The notes: generated by a model not told the origin, from the letters alone. A DNA stretch of 46,564 nt from Chloroflexota bacterium (GCA_022567135.1 JADFHP010000002.1:1-46564), one strand, 5' to 3'. Shown: positions 32,545-41,722, numbered from the stretch's first letter. A program made the numbers and translations.

Positions 32545-34101
32545 TCAGACCGACTGCTCGGGCGGGGGGCCAACGTCACCGGCCATGGCGAGAACGCGGT
32601 TTATGGCGTTCACGTACGCCTTTGCAGACGCCACGACTATGTCCGTCGAGCTGCCGCGACCGGCGTATATGTGGCCATCCTGCCCTCGTACTCTGATCGT
32701 CACCTCGCCAAGCGCATCGATTCCTTCGGTCACCGAGTTCACGGCAAACTCGGTTAGCTCGATCTCTTCATCGACCATGCCGTCGATGGCCTTGCATACT
32801 GCGTCTACGGGGCCGGTGCCCTGAGACGTGTTGGAGCGCTGATGGCCGTCCGGCGCTGTCAGGGTGATCGTCGCCGATGGCACCTCGACGTCGCCCGCCG
32901 TTACCTGGACATTGTCCACCCTGTAGGCGCGCTCGATATCGGCGAAGCGGTGCTGCTCCGACATCAACGCCTCGAGGTCGCGGTCCGTCACCTCTTTCTT
33001 TTGATCGGCGAGGTTCTTGAACACAGTGAAGGTGGTAACCAGCTCCTGGTCGGTCAGGTGGTAGCCGAGATCGGCAAGCCGCGACTTCAGCCCGGCCCGC
33101 CCGCTCAGCTTGCCCAGTACGAGCGCCTCTCCGCGCCAGCCGACCGAATCCGGCTCCATGATCTCGAACGTCGTTCGCTCCTTGATAAAGGCGTCCTGGT
33201 GGATGCCCGAGGAGTGCCTGAACGCGTTCTGGCCGACTATCGCCTTGTTGTACTGGACGGGGAATCCGAATATGTCCGCAACGAGCCGGCTGGCGGGCCC
33301 GAGGCCCTCCGGATTCACACCGGTCGTAACACCGTAGTGGTCCGGGCGCGTAATTAGCGCCATGATCACTTCTTCGATCGCCGCGTTGCCGGCCCGCTCG
33401 CCAAGGCCGTTTATACAGCCCTCAACCTGCCGCGCCCCGGCTTCGACTGCGGCCAGGCTATTCGCCACGGCCATCCCGAGGTCGTCGTGGCAGTGCACGC
33501 TGACGACGGCTTTGTGGATATTGTCGACGTTCTCGAAGACGCCCTGGATCAATTCTGCGAACTCCTTCGGGTTCGAGTAGCCGACGGTGTCCGGAATGTT
33601 GACCGTTGTTGCGCCCGCGTCGATCACAGCCCTCAGCACCGCGTAGAGGTACTCGGGATCGGTTCGCGTGGCGTCCATCGGAGAGAACTCCACGTCCTCC
33701 ACGTGGCCCTTCGCCCTGCGCACCGCGTCAACGGCCATCGACATGATCGCCTCGCGATCTTTGCGCATCTGGTGCATCATGTGGATGTCTGAACTCGAGA
33801 GGAACGTATGGATCCGCGGCCGCTCAGCGTCTTTCAGCGCTTCGGCCGCGGCGTCTATATCGCCTGCCACGGCCCGCGAGAGCGAGCAGATCACTGGGCC
33901 CTTTATCTCCCGCGCAATCTGCTGTACGGACTTGAAGTCGCCCGGCGAGCTGGCGGCGAAACCCACCTCGATCACGTCCACCTTGATCGTCTCGAGTTGG
34001 CGTGCTATCCGGAGCTTCTCGTCAGAGGTAAGACCGGCGCCGGCGGTCTGTTCGCCGTCGCGCAACGTTGTATCGAAGATGATTACCTTTTCGTTATTCA
34101 T
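32545..34101 (-). CDS. leuA: 2-isopropylmalate synthase
   Basis: 518-aa first enzyme of leucine biosynthesis. The TIM barrel starts at IIFDTTLRDGEQTAGAGL (the LeuA-type DGEQ, unlike CimA's DGAQ). HCHDDLGMAVANSLAAVEAGARQVEGCINGLGERAGNA holds the metal ligands. A C-terminal LeuA dimer/regulatory domain (about 390-510) is present, so leucine feedback inhibition is likely. The ATG at 34101 has AAAGGA 7 nt upstream; an in-frame start at 34191 would run through a palindrome. Confidence 0.96.
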   Translation of the reverse strand: MNNEKVIIFDTTLRDGEQTAGAGLTSDEKLRIARQLETIKVDVIEVGFAASSPGDFKSVQQIAREIKGPVICSLSRAVAGDIDAAAEALKDAERPRIHTFLSSSDIHMMHQMRKDREAIMSMAVDAVRRAKGHVEDVEFSPMDATRTDPEYLYAVLRAVIDAGATTVNIPDTVGYSNPKEFAELIQGVFENVDNIHKAVVSVHCHDDLGMAVANSLAAVEAGARQVEGCINGLGERAGNAAIEEVIMALITRPDHYGVTTGVNPEGLGPASRLVADIFGFPVQYNKAIVGQNAFRHSSGIHQDAFIKERTTFEIMEPDSVGWRGEALVLGKLSGRAGLKSRLADLGYHLTDQELVTTFTVFKNLADQKKEVTDRDLEALMSEQHRFADIERAYRVDNVQVTAGDVEVPSATITLTAPDGHQRSNTSQGTGPVDAVCKAIDGMVDEEIELTEFAVNSVTEGIDALGEVTIRVRGQDGHIYAGRGSSTDIVVASAKAYVNAINRVLAMAGDVGPPPEQSV

Positions 34102-34157
34102 CGTCGTATCCTTTCGCCGCTCCGGAACGATTGTCCTGTCAGACTGCGGTTCCCCGT

Positions 34158-34181
34158 AGGGGCAATTCATGAATTGCCCCT
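34158..34181. repeat. Perfect 24-bp palindrome between ilvC and leuA
   Basis: AGGGGCAATTCA and TGAATTGCCCCT form a complete palindrome. Its form, a GTAGGGGC-type outer part with an AT core, resembles short palindromic intergenic repeats common in Chloroflexota and other genomes. As RNA it makes a strong hairpin in the ilvC-leuA spacer. Confidence 0.75.
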
Positions 34182-34206
34182 GCGTCGTCACGCGGTCTGC
34201 GGCCCA

Positions 34207-35205
34207 TCAGATCGTCTCCTCAAGCCAGGGCATCATGCCCCGCAATTCGCGGCCGATCTTCTCCACCGGGTGGGCGAGATCGTCTTTCTGGAGCTGGCGA
34301 TAACGCGGCAGGCCCTCATCGTTCTCCGCGATCCACTCTCGGGCGAATTCGCCGGACTGGATCTGTTTGAGCGCCTTCCGCATGTTCTCCTTTACGTGCT
34401 CGTCGATGATCTGGGGGCCCCTCGTGTAGTCGCCGTACTCGGCGGTCGTGCTGATCGAGTACCGCATTCCCTCGAGTCCGCCCTGGTAAATCAAATCGAC
34501 GATTAGCTTCAGTTCGTGCAAAACCTCGAAGTAGGCCGACTCTGGCTGGTACCCGGCTTCCGTGAGTACCTCAAAGCCGGCCTTGATAAGGCTCGTCACG
34601 CCGCCGCAAAGAACGGCCTGCTCCCCGAAGAGATCGGTCTCCGTCTCTTCTTTGAATGTCGTCTCCAATATCCCCGCCCGGCCGCCACCCACTCCGTGGC
34701 CGTATGCCAGTGCGCGGGCATGCGCCCGCCCGGTGTAATCCTGGTGAACGGCGATAAGGCACGGCACGCCGAGGCCCATCTCGTAGATCTTGCGGAAACG
34801 GTGCCCCGGCGCCTTTGGCGCAATCATCGTCACGTCAATGTTGCCAGGCGGGGTTATCGTCTCGTAATGGATATTGAAGCCGTGGGCGAACATCAGCATA
34901 TCGCCCTCGTTCAGGTTCGGCTCGATGTCCTCTTTGTAGACTTTCGGCTGGACCGTATCCGGAAGGCACAGCATCGTCACGTCCGCTTTTGCCACCGCAT
35001 CGGCGTTCGAGAGCACCTCGATGCCGGCCGCCTCCGCTGTCTCCTTGCTCTTGCTGCCTTCGTAAAGGCCGACCACAACGTCAAAACCTGAATCTTTGAG
35101 ATTCAGCGCGTGGGCGTGTCCCTGGCTGCCGTAGCCCAGAATCGCAACCGTCGATTCCTTCAACGGTGCAGCGTCGATGTCCTTGTCGTAGTACAGAGTT
35201 GCCAT
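34207..35205 (-). CDS. ilvC: Ketol-acid reductoisomerase (class I)
   Basis: 332-aa KARI for valine, leucine and isoleucine synthesis. The Rossmann motif is [15 protein letters not shown]. The knotted C-terminal domain has the metal ligands in [12 protein letters not shown] and [17 protein letters not shown]. The cofactor loop is [16 protein letters not shown], where most class I enzymes have GLREGS, so the NADPH/NADH preference should not be assumed. APKAPGH replaces the common APKGPGH. It lies between ilvN and leuA. Confidence 0.97.
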   Translation of the reverse strand: MATLYYDKDIDAAPLKESTVAILGYGSQGHAHALNLKDSGFDVVVGLYEGSKSKETAEAAGIEVLSNADAVAKADVTMLCLPDTVQPKVYKEDIEPNLNEGDMLMFAHGFNIHYETITPPGNIDVTMIAPKAPGHRFRKIYEMGLGVPCLIAVHQDYTGRAHARALAYGHGVGGGRAGILETTFKEETETDLFGEQAVLCGGVTSLIKAGFEVLTEAGYQPESAYFEVLHELKLIVDLIYQGGLEGMRYSISTTAEYGDYTRGPQIIDEHVKENMRKALKQIQSGEFAREWIAENDEGLPRYRQLQKDDLAHPVEKIGRELRGMMPWLEETI

Positions 35206-35300
35206 CTGTGCCTTTCCTGATCGTCCGACTGAGGCGGATTGTGCGCCGTCTGGGGGGCGCCGTTTTTGCTTTATACGCCTGATTTACCGGGTGGGGACCG

Positions 35301-35927
35301 CTAGACCGAGCCTGTCCGTTTCTCGCCTGGCGAATCTGGCGAATTCGGGACCCAGAATTTCGCGTCCTTGTCTCTCACATTGTGGCCATCTTTACCGCCG
35401 ACCTCGAGCGATGCGCGCGGCATTGCCACGCGCCCGGTGCGCATGACCTCCCTGAGCCCAAACGGCCTGAGCAGCGTGATCATCGAATCGATCTTGTCCG
35501 GATCACCGGTTACCTCGATTCCGATTGCCTCAGCGCCGACGTCCACTATCGTCGCCCTGAAAATCTCCGTGAGCTGCATGATCTCGCCGCGCGTCTCGGC
35601 TGTGGCCGACACCTTGATCAAGGCCATCTCGCGCCAGACGATGTCCCACTCGGTAACGTCCTGCACCTCGACAACCTCGATCAGCTTGTCCAGCTGCCGT
35701 GCGACGTGGGAGACGATCTCCGGATCGCCCTCGACCTCGAAAGTCATGCGCGACATGCCCTCTCGCTCAGATCGGCCGACTGCGAGCGAGGCGATGTTGA
35801 AGCCGCGCCGCCGGAACAGCCCGGCCACCCTGGCCAGGACTCCCGGCTGGTCCTGTACGAGGGCTATTACCGTGCGTTTGCTGAGGCCGTTTGCACCCTT
35901 GCCGGGAGAAGAGCCATTCATACTCAT
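35301..35927 (-). CDS. ilvN: Acetolactate synthase small (regulatory) subunit
   Basis: 208 aa. The N-terminal ACT domain (KRTVIALVQDQPGVLARVAGLFRRRGFNIASLAVGRSE) binds valine for feedback inhibition, and a C-terminal ALS_ss domain runs to about residue 180 (MALIKVSA, IMQLTEIFRATIVDVG, PFGLREVMRTGRVAMPR). The ATG overlaps the ilvB stop by 4 bp (ATGA), so the subunits are translationally coupled. About 25 polar residues follow the domain. Confidence 0.96.
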   Translation of the reverse strand: MSMNGSSPGKGANGLSKRTVIALVQDQPGVLARVAGLFRRRGFNIASLAVGRSEREGMSRMTFEVEGDPEIVSHVARQLDKLIEVVEVQDVTEWDIVWREMALIKVSATAETRGEIMQLTEIFRATIVDVGAEAIGIEVTGDPDKIDSMITLLRPFGLREVMRTGRVAMPRASLEVGGKDGHNVRDKDAKFWVPNSPDSPGEKRTGSV

Positions 35928-37612
35928 ACCGGTTCCTCTATCAACTCACTTATGCTTTCACCGGCCGGAATCATCGGGTAGACGTTCGCTTCCTGGGAGA
36001 TCTGGAAGTCGATAACGACCGGACCGTCGTGTGCCATCGCCTCTTTGATCACAGATTCAAGCTCGTCCTGGGAAGTTGCCCGAAGGCCCTTTATCCCGAA
36101 CGCTTCCGCCAGCTTCACAAAGTCCGGATTGCCCGTGTACGCGTTGGCGTAAAAGTCCTTGTTGTAGACGAAGTCCTGCCACTGGGTGATCATGCCAAGC
36201 TGGTTGTTGTTCAGAATGGCGTACTTCACCGGGATGTTGTTTTCCTTGAGCGTGGCCAGCTCGGCCATCGTCATCTGAAAACCGCCATCGCCGGCAATTG
36301 ACCACACCACCTCATCCGGAACGCCGACCTGGACGCCCATTGCCGCCGGCACCTCGAAGCCCATGGTTCCGAGTCCGCCGGATGTGTGGAAGCGGTTCGG
36401 CTTGTCGAACGTGCTGAACTGCGCCGCCCACATCTGGTGCTGGCCAACACCGGTAACGATATGCGTGCCGCCGCCGGTCGCGTCTGCGATCGCCTTCACC
36501 ACGTGCTGGCCGAGGAGTTCATCCGTCTCCCGAATCGACAACGACGGATGCTCCGCCTTCAGGTGCTCGATTCGCCGCAGCCACTCGGTGTGCCTGTTCT
36601 TCTTCAACGCGGGCACAAGCTGGCCGAGCACCATTTTCAGGTCGCCGATCAACGCAACGTCTGCCTTGACGTTCTTGTCGATCTCCGCGGGATCGACGTC
36701 CATGTGGATTTTTTTAGATTGCAGCGCGAAACGCTTTGTATCGCCGGTTATCCGGTCGTCGAAACGGGCTCCGGCCGCGATGATCAGATCGGCCTCGTCC
36801 AGCGCAATGCTGGCGTATGCCACGCCGTGCATGCCCGGCATTCCGACATGCAGCGGATGATCGGTAGCGATGCCGCTTATTCCCAGGAGGCTTGTTATCA
36901 CAGGAATCTCGGCGCGTTCCGCGAACTCGCGAAGCTCCTCCGAAGCATGCGAAATCAACACACCGTGGCCCGCCAGGATCACAGGCCGCTCTGACTGGTC
37001 GATCAGCTCGACTGCCGCGTCAATATCTCCCGTGTCCGCCTCGCCAGGCGGGTTGTATCCGGGAAGGTCCATCTCGGCATTCCCGGTATACGTCGCCATC
37101 TCCTGGAAGACATCCTTGGGAATGTCGATCAAAACCGGTCCGGGCCGGCCCGTGCGGGCAATGTGAAATGCCTCTTTGATCGTCCGCTCCAGATCGCCGG
37201 CATGCATAACGAGGTAGTTGTGCTTGGTCACGGGCAGCGTCGCGCCTGTGATGTCGGTCTCCTGGAAGGCGTCGCGGCCAATGGCGGCGCGGCCAACCTG
37301 GCCGGTGATCGCAACCACGGCGGACGAGTCCATCATCGCGGTGGCCAGGCCTGTAATGAGATTGGTTGCGCCGGGGCCGGAAGTCGCGAAAGCGACGCCG
37401 ACCTTGCCGGTGGCGCGCGAGTAGCCGTCTGCGGCATGCGCAGCGCCCTGCTCGTGCCGCACCAGTATGTGGCGAAGCGGGTACTGGCCCAGCACGCCAT
37501 AGAGCGGCAGAATCGCGCCGCCCGGAAGGCCGAATACGACGTCGACGCCTTCCCGAAGGAGTGATTCGCAGACTATCTGCGCCCCGGAAAGTTCTCGACT
37601 ATCGGTACTCAT
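35924..37612 (-). CDS. ilvB: Acetolactate synthase large (catalytic) subunit
   Basis: 562-aa ThDP enzyme forming acetolactate and acetohydroxybutyrate. It has the catalytic Glu in RHEQGAAHAADGYSRATGKVG, SGPGATNLITGLA, and the ThDP motif GDGGFQMTMAELATLKEN ending in NN (VKYAILNNN). The ATG at 37612 has GGAGA 7 nt upstream; an in-frame GTG at 37642 is less likely. First gene of the ilv-leu operon, 61 nt after the T-box terminator. Confidence 0.97.
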   Translation of the reverse strand: MSTDSRELSGAQIVCESLLREGVDVVFGLPGGAILPLYGVLGQYPLRHILVRHEQGAAHAADGYSRATGKVGVAFATSGPGATNLITGLATAMMDSSAVVAITGQVGRAAIGRDAFQETDITGATLPVTKHNYLVMHAGDLERTIKEAFHIARTGRPGPVLIDIPKDVFQEMATYTGNAEMDLPGYNPPGEADTGDIDAAVELIDQSERPVILAGHGVLISHASEELREFAERAEIPVITSLLGISGIATDHPLHVGMPGMHGVAYASIALDEADLIIAAGARFDDRITGDTKRFALQSKKIHMDVDPAEIDKNVKADVALIGDLKMVLGQLVPALKKNRHTEWLRRIEHLKAEHPSLSIRETDELLGQHVVKAIADATGGGTHIVTGVGQHQMWAAQFSTFDKPNRFHTSGGLGTMGFEVPAAMGVQVGVPDEVVWSIAGDGGFQMTMAELATLKENNIPVKYAILNNNQLGMITQWQDFVYNKDFYANAYTGNPDFVKLAEAFGIKGLRATSQDELESVIKEAMAHDGPVVIDFQISQEANVYPMIPAGESISELIEEPV

Positions 37613-37673
37613 CTTCTTGTCTCCATCTCCCGTACTGCTCACTAACTCGATTGCGTCGAACTAATGCGGGTAA

Positions 37674-37703
37674 TAAAAAAACCCCGCCCAATCTGGTCGA
37701 GGT
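37674..37703 (-). terminator. T-box-controlled terminator upstream of ilvB
   Basis: The minus strand has ACCTCG, an A-G mismatch, CCA, loop GAT, TGG, CGGGGT, then a run of T (TTTTTTTATTA). It is an intrinsic terminator with one internal mismatch, placed between the T-box core and ilvB. Confidence 0.8.
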
Positions 37704-37955
37704 CGTTGCTTACCTGTTACCGGTACCCCGGTTCGCGCTTCAACCCCGCCCGTCGAAGGACGAGGCCAATGGCCCCGCGGTACCACCTTCGTTGCCCGCC
37801 GACACCTTACACATGCCACTGACGGACCACTCTTTGTGTTCGCTCGCGGACGAGTTCGCGGGGGACTGGGGCGCCGGACTTCCACCTACTCCGGCTCGCT
37901 GCTGCCCGCCACACCCGGTACTACTCCCGGTCATAGCGCTATTCAGTTTTACGAA
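37674..37955 (-). promoter_or_regulatory. T-box leader riboswitch of the ilv-leu operon
   Basis: The T-box core AAGGTGGTACCGCGG lies at 37789-37775. CGAAGG just before it and CCTTCG about 30 nt after it can close the antiterminator. An AGTA element (37922-37919) within GGGAGTAGTACCGGG marks stem I. The specifier is not resolved: one candidate is CTC (Leu, 37854-37852) in GCGAACTCG, which would match an ilv-leu operon, but my pairing of the lower stem I is incomplete. A second small hairpin and a GGTACC palindrome lie between core and terminator, making this leader longer than the cimA one. Confidence 0.88.
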
Positions 37956-37961
37956 AGGACA

Positions 37962-37991
37962 AGTCTACCACCTGGGCTTAACTGCGTTCAA
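37962..37991 (-). promoter_or_regulatory. Candidate promoter of the ilv-leu T-box transcript
   Basis: The minus strand reads TTGAAC (37991-37986), an 18-bp spacer and TAGACT (37967-37962), each 4 of 6 to consensus. It sits immediately upstream of the leader. The remaining 100 bp up to the divergent kinase gene show no other gene. Confidence 0.45.
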
Positions 37992-38092
37992 TTGGACGAT
38001 AAGGCGCCGAGACACCGCTCTCCACTTTTGAGATACCCCGAATCCCTCTTACGAGAGACGTTTATCACACCTGCCCCCGATAAACTGCGGGC

Positions 38093-39319
38093 ATGCTTGA
38101 GCGCCTCACACACAGTTACCGTGATCCGGCCAACGCGCAGCGGTACAGACTCGCCGCTCTGATCTTCGCGACAGCCGCATTCGTATTCATCGGCGTCGTT
38201 AACGCCGTGGATCCACCGGAGCCCGACAGCGTCTATGAGAAAGAAGACGCGATCGGCATCCTCCTCGTCGTCTTGACAACACTGCCGATCGTGATCGTAT
38301 TTCGCAACCCATTGGCCGTGCTCATCATGATCATGGTTGCGTTTACGGTTCACACCGGCCTGGGCCACGAACCGATCTGGGTGGTGCAGCTCACGGCCCT
38401 CTTCTCATTCTTCATTGCTACCACCCGGGGTGGCGGACGACAGTCTCTTCTCGCACTCCTGGTGGTCTACATCGGCGTCATCGTTTCATTCGGAATACTC
38501 ATTGATGATCCCGAGGCGGGAGATGTCTTAATCCAGATCCTGCTTTTCGGCGGTCTCTGGGTCGTCGGCAATCTGTTCCGCACTGGAAGAATTCGGCTCG
38601 AGTCGACAGAACAAGTGGTATTAGAACTGGAAGCTGAGCAAGACCGGATGGCACGCGAAGCTGTTCGGGACGAGCGCGCCCGCATCGCACGCGAGCTCCA
38701 CGATGTCCTGGGACACACGCTAAACCTCGTCGTCATCCAGGCGGGCGCCGCCCAGCGCGTGTTCGATGCGTCACCCGAAAAAACGCTTGAGGCCGTGAAG
38801 TCGATCGAAACGACCAGCCGCCAGGCTCTCTCAGACGTCGACAGAATGCTCGGCATACTCCGTAATCCAGATGACGCCGACGATATCGAGCCTTCCCTCA
38901 AAGCCAGGCCTTCAATGAGCCGGCTGGACTCGCTAGTGGAAGATCTGCGTACGACTGGCCAGACAGTTGATCTGGTGGTGTCGGGAACCCCGGCTTCGCT
39001 CACTCCCAGCATCGACCTATCTGCATACAGGGTAGTGCAGGAAGCGCTAACCAATGTGATGACGCATGCCGTTGGGGCGAAGGCCCATGTCGAGGTCGAG
39101 TACTCGGAAGATCTCCTCTCAATAACGATCACGAACGATAGTTCCGGCGACGAGGCGGTCACAGGCCGCAGTGGCGGCGGGCGCGGAATTGTCGGCATGC
39201 GGGAGCGGACGGCGCTGTTTGGCGGGGCCTTTGAGGCAGATCGCACCGATGACGGTGGCTGGAGGGTACATGCGACGTTTCCCATCGGTCCGATTAGCCC
39301 CGGTGGAGGGTTCGAATGA
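38093..39319 (+). CDS. NarL/DesK-type sensor histidine kinase, copy 1
   Basis: 408-aa membrane kinase. Five to six TM segments (about 20-165) have no large external sensor domain. A short coiled linker (VVLELEAEQDRMAREAVRDE) leads to a HisKA_3 dimerisation domain with phospho-His203 in RIARELHDVLGH, then HATPase_c with AYRVVQEALTNVMTHA (N-box) and GGGRGIVGMRERTALFGG (G-box). The ATG has no Shine-Dalgarno; a TAAACT 7 nt upstream suggests a possibly leaderless transcript. It overlaps its response regulator by ATGA. It is a tandem paralogue of the gene at 39718. Confidence 0.92.
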   Translation: MLERLTHSYRDPANAQRYRLAALIFATAAFVFIGVVNAVDPPEPDSVYEKEDAIGILLVVLTTLPIVIVFRNPLAVLIMIMVAFTVHTGLGHEPIWVVQLTALFSFFIATTRGGGRQSLLALLVVYIGVIVSFGILIDDPEAGDVLIQILLFGGLWVVGNLFRTGRIRLESTEQVVLELEAEQDRMAREAVRDERARIARELHDVLGHTLNLVVIQAGAAQRVFDASPEKTLEAVKSIETTSRQALSDVDRMLGILRNPDDADDIEPSLKARPSMSRLDSLVEDLRTTGQTVDLVVSGTPASLTPSIDLSAYRVVQEALTNVMTHAVGAKAHVEVEYSEDLLSITITNDSSGDEAVTGRSGGGRGIVGMRERTALFGGAFEADRTDDGGWRVHATFPIGPISPGGGFE

Positions 39320-39714
39320 CCATTCGACTCCTGCTGGTAGACGATGACGCCCCGGTCCGCATGGCTCTCAGGATGCTCCTGGAATCCGATGGCGATCTTG
39401 AAGTTGTCGGGGAGGCGGGCAATGGCGCTGACGCCTTGGCCATGGCCGAGCAACTAGATCCAGACATAATTCTTATGGACATCCAGATGCCTGAGATGGA
39501 CGGAATCGAAGCGACGCGCCGGATCAGTGAAAAAATGTCTGGTGACGAAGGCCCGCGAGTACTGGTACTGACAACGTTCGAACAGGACGAGTATCTCTCC
39601 CAGGCACTGCAGGCAGGTGCCAGCGGGTTTCTCCTCAAGCGTATGCCCGCTGATGAGCTGATCGCCAGAATCAAGGCCGTAGCGTCACCGAACGTTACCC
39701 ATCGCCGTCAGTGA
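39316..39714 (+). CDS. Receiver-only response regulator (HTH lost), copy 1
   Basis: 132 aa with an intact receiver: acidic pocket LLVDDD, phospho-acceptor Asp55 in ILMDIQMPEMDG, Thr in VLTTFEQDE and Lys in FLLKRMPAD. The paralogue at 40941 continues into a linker and a LuxR-type HTH, but this one ends at VASPNVTHRRQ, matching only a shortened LLSPSVTRRL of the paralogue. The DNA-binding domain is therefore missing, apparently by deletion at the duplication joint. It may act as a phosphate sink or by protein contact. The ATGA overlap with copy-1 kinase is kept. Confidence 0.9.
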   Translation: MTIRLLLVDDDAPVRMALRMLLESDGDLEVVGEAGNGADALAMAEQLDPDIILMDIQMPEMDGIEATRRISEKMSGDEGPRVLVLTTFEQDEYLSQALQAGASGFLLKRMPADELIARIKAVASPNVTHRRQ

Positions 39715-39717
39715 GGT

Positions 39718-40944
39718 ATGGTGCGAACCATGTTCAGCTTCAATTCGGTCGGCGGTCGCTACCAGGCTCTGCATCGCCAAAATCTTTACGTGACGCCCGG
39801 CATTGCCACCCTGTTCTTCCTGGCGTTCCTCATGCTGGACCTTCGGATCGAGCCGACAGAGGACAGTGGATTCGAGCAAGAAAACGCCATCGGAGTGCTG
39901 CTTGCACTGGCTCAAGTATTGCCGCTGGTTTTTTTGCGGAAGGCTCCTTTGGCCACATTAATGGTTATTCTCGTAGCTTTCGTCGCCCATTCCACATTCG
40001 ACTACCAGGTTCTGTGGGTCGCGCAGTTCACCGCGCTTATTGGGCTGTACCAGGTGGCCAGCGCGACCAACAATCGTCAATCGTTTTTCGCAGGAGCGGT
40101 CTGCTTCGGAGTCATCGTGGCGGTATTTGCGATCATCCGACAAGATCTGGATGCCGTGATCGCCCTCACTCTGCTCTTTGCCGCCGTGTGGCTCATCGGA
40201 ATCTTCGTGCGATCGCGCCACGCCCGTCTGGAGATCGCCGAGCTAACGGTCGCAGAGTTATCGGATGAGCAGGCGCGAGCCATGCGGGATGCCACCAATG
40301 AAGAGCGCGCCCGCATCGCCCGCGAGCTTCACGACATCGTTGGACATGCTCTCAACCTTGTGGTGATCCAGGCCGGCGCCGCAAGACGCGTGTTCGAGGC
40401 GTCGCCTGAGAAGGCGCTCGAGGCCCTGGAGTCGATAGAAACGAATGGCCGGCAGGCTCTTTCGGACGTCGATAGAATGCTCGGCATACTTCGAAGTTCA
40501 GATGGCGCTGCTGCACCGAGATCTCCCCTTGAAGTTAGGCCCTCAATGAGCCGTCTGGGCTCTTTGGTAGAAGAGCTTGGCGCAACCGGCCAGCCGGTCG
40601 ATCTAAAAGTATTAGGGACCCCGGCTACACTCGCACCCAGCGTCGATCTTTCGGCATACAGGGTCGTGCAAGAGGCGCTCACTAATGTGATGACACATGC
40701 CGCAGGGGCGAAGGCCCGCGTCGAGATCGAGTACTCGGAAGACCTCCTTGCGGTGACGATCACGAACGATGACTCCGGCGTTAATAAGGCCGGCGGCCGC
40801 ACCAGCGGCGGGCGCGGCATTGTCGGCATGCGGGAGCGGACGGCGCTGTTTGGTGGTGAGTTCCAGGCAGCACGCACGGACGACGGCGGTGGCTGGCGGG
40901 TTTATGCAACGTTTCCTATTGGTCCCATTGGAGGCCGCGAGTGA
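39718..40944 (+). CDS. NarL/DesK-type sensor histidine kinase, copy 2
   Basis: 408-aa paralogue of the kinase at 38093 with the same layout: five to six TM (about 20-165), HisKA_3 with His205 in RIARELHDIVGH, and HATPase_c with AYRVVQEALTNVMTHAAG and GGRGIVGMRERTALFGG. The catalytic half is nearly the same as copy 1 at DNA level, while the membrane half is much more diverged, suggesting a changed signal. The start is uncertain: ATG at 39718 lies 3 bp after the previous stop; ATG at 39730 is an alternative. It overlaps the next gene by GTGA. Confidence 0.9.
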   Translation: MVRTMFSFNSVGGRYQALHRQNLYVTPGIATLFFLAFLMLDLRIEPTEDSGFEQENAIGVLLALAQVLPLVFLRKAPLATLMVILVAFVAHSTFDYQVLWVAQFTALIGLYQVASATNNRQSFFAGAVCFGVIVAVFAIIRQDLDAVIALTLLFAAVWLIGIFVRSRHARLEIAELTVAELSDEQARAMRDATNEERARIARELHDIVGHALNLVVIQAGAARRVFEASPEKALEALESIETNGRQALSDVDRMLGILRSSDGAAAPRSPLEVRPSMSRLGSLVEELGATGQPVDLKVLGTPATLAPSVDLSAYRVVQEALTNVMTHAAGAKARVEIEYSEDLLAVTITNDDSGVNKAGGRTSGGRGIVGMRERTALFGGEFQAARTDDGGGWRVYATFPIGPIGGRE

Positions 40945-41639
40945 CCGTTCGACTTCTGCTGGTAGACGATGATGACCTTGTCCGCACAGGCCTCAAGATG
41001 ATTCTCGACTCGGACGCAGATCTCGACGTGGTCGGCGAGGCCGCCAATGGCGTTGAGGCGCTGGATATGATCGACGCGCTCAACCCGGACGTGATTCTCA
41101 TGGACATCCAGATGCCAGAGATGGACGGAATCGAGGCAACACGTCGGATAAGCGAAAAATTTCCCGATGACGAAGGCCCGCGGGTGCTCGTGCTCACAAC
41201 GTTCGAGCAGGACGAGTATGTCTTCCAGGCCCTGCGAGCGGGAGCCAGTGGATTTCTCCTTAAGCGCACGCCCGCGGACGACTTGATTGCCGGCATCAAG
41301 ATCGTCGCGGAGGGTGATTCGCTCCTCTCGCCCTCGGTCACCCGACGCCTCATCAACGAGTTCGCGAACACCTCCATTTCTCCCGCGGGGGCCGATACGT
41401 CAGGCAAGCTGGATTCCCTCACGGCACGCGAGATGGAAGTCCTGCAACTCGTCTCGAAGGGCCTCTCGAACCAGGAGATCGCCGACGAGTTCGTGCTCTC
41501 CGAGGGCACGATCAAGACGCATGTGAAGCGGATCCTGGCGAAGCTGGAAGTCAGGGACCGCACCCAGGCGGTGATCTTCGCCTACAACGCCGGGATTATT
41601 CTGCCCGATGCCGGGACGCCGGACGCCGATAGCCAGTAG
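40941..41639 (+). CDS. NarL/LuxR-family response regulator, copy 2
   Basis: 232 aa. The receiver (1-120) has LLVDDDD, phospho-Asp55 in ILMDIQMPEMDG and Lys in FLLKRTPAD. The C-terminal GerE/LuxR HTH (about 155-215) is LTAREMEVLQLVSKGLSNQEIADEF, EGTIKTHVKRILAKLEV. The start is GTG, overlapping kinase copy 2. As the only DNA-binding regulator of the pair of pairs it may be controlled by both kinases and could regulate the ABC exporter that follows. Confidence 0.95.
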   Translation: MTVRLLLVDDDDLVRTGLKMILDSDADLDVVGEAANGVEALDMIDALNPDVILMDIQMPEMDGIEATRRISEKFPDDEGPRVLVLTTFEQDEYVFQALRAGASGFLLKRTPADDLIAGIKIVAEGDSLLSPSVTRRLINEFANTSISPAGADTSGKLDSLTAREMEVLQLVSKGLSNQEIADEFVLSEGTIKTHVKRILAKLEVRDRTQAVIFAYNAGIILPDAGTPDADSQ

Positions 41640-41703
41640 CGCCATGCAGCGCCCCCGCACCCCCGGGAGATACCCCTCACTGACGGGTCGGAGCACGGGC
41701 CGC

Positions 41704-41722
41704 CGCAGATTGGCTCTGCGGT
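41704..41722 (+). terminator. Hairpin after the response regulator
   Basis: CCGCAGA-TTGGC-TCTGCGG gives a perfect 7-bp stem followed by TTGTG, 64 nt after the stop: a weak terminator. Further on, TATACT at 41764-41769 is a possible -10 for the ABC genes, without a clear -35. Confidence 0.45.

Noticed and set aside
35243-35267. GCGCC/GGCGC hairpin followed by TTTTT on the plus strand, between ilvN and ilvC
   Set aside because: The T-run is on the wrong strand for the minus-strand operon, and no plus-strand transcript is expected there.
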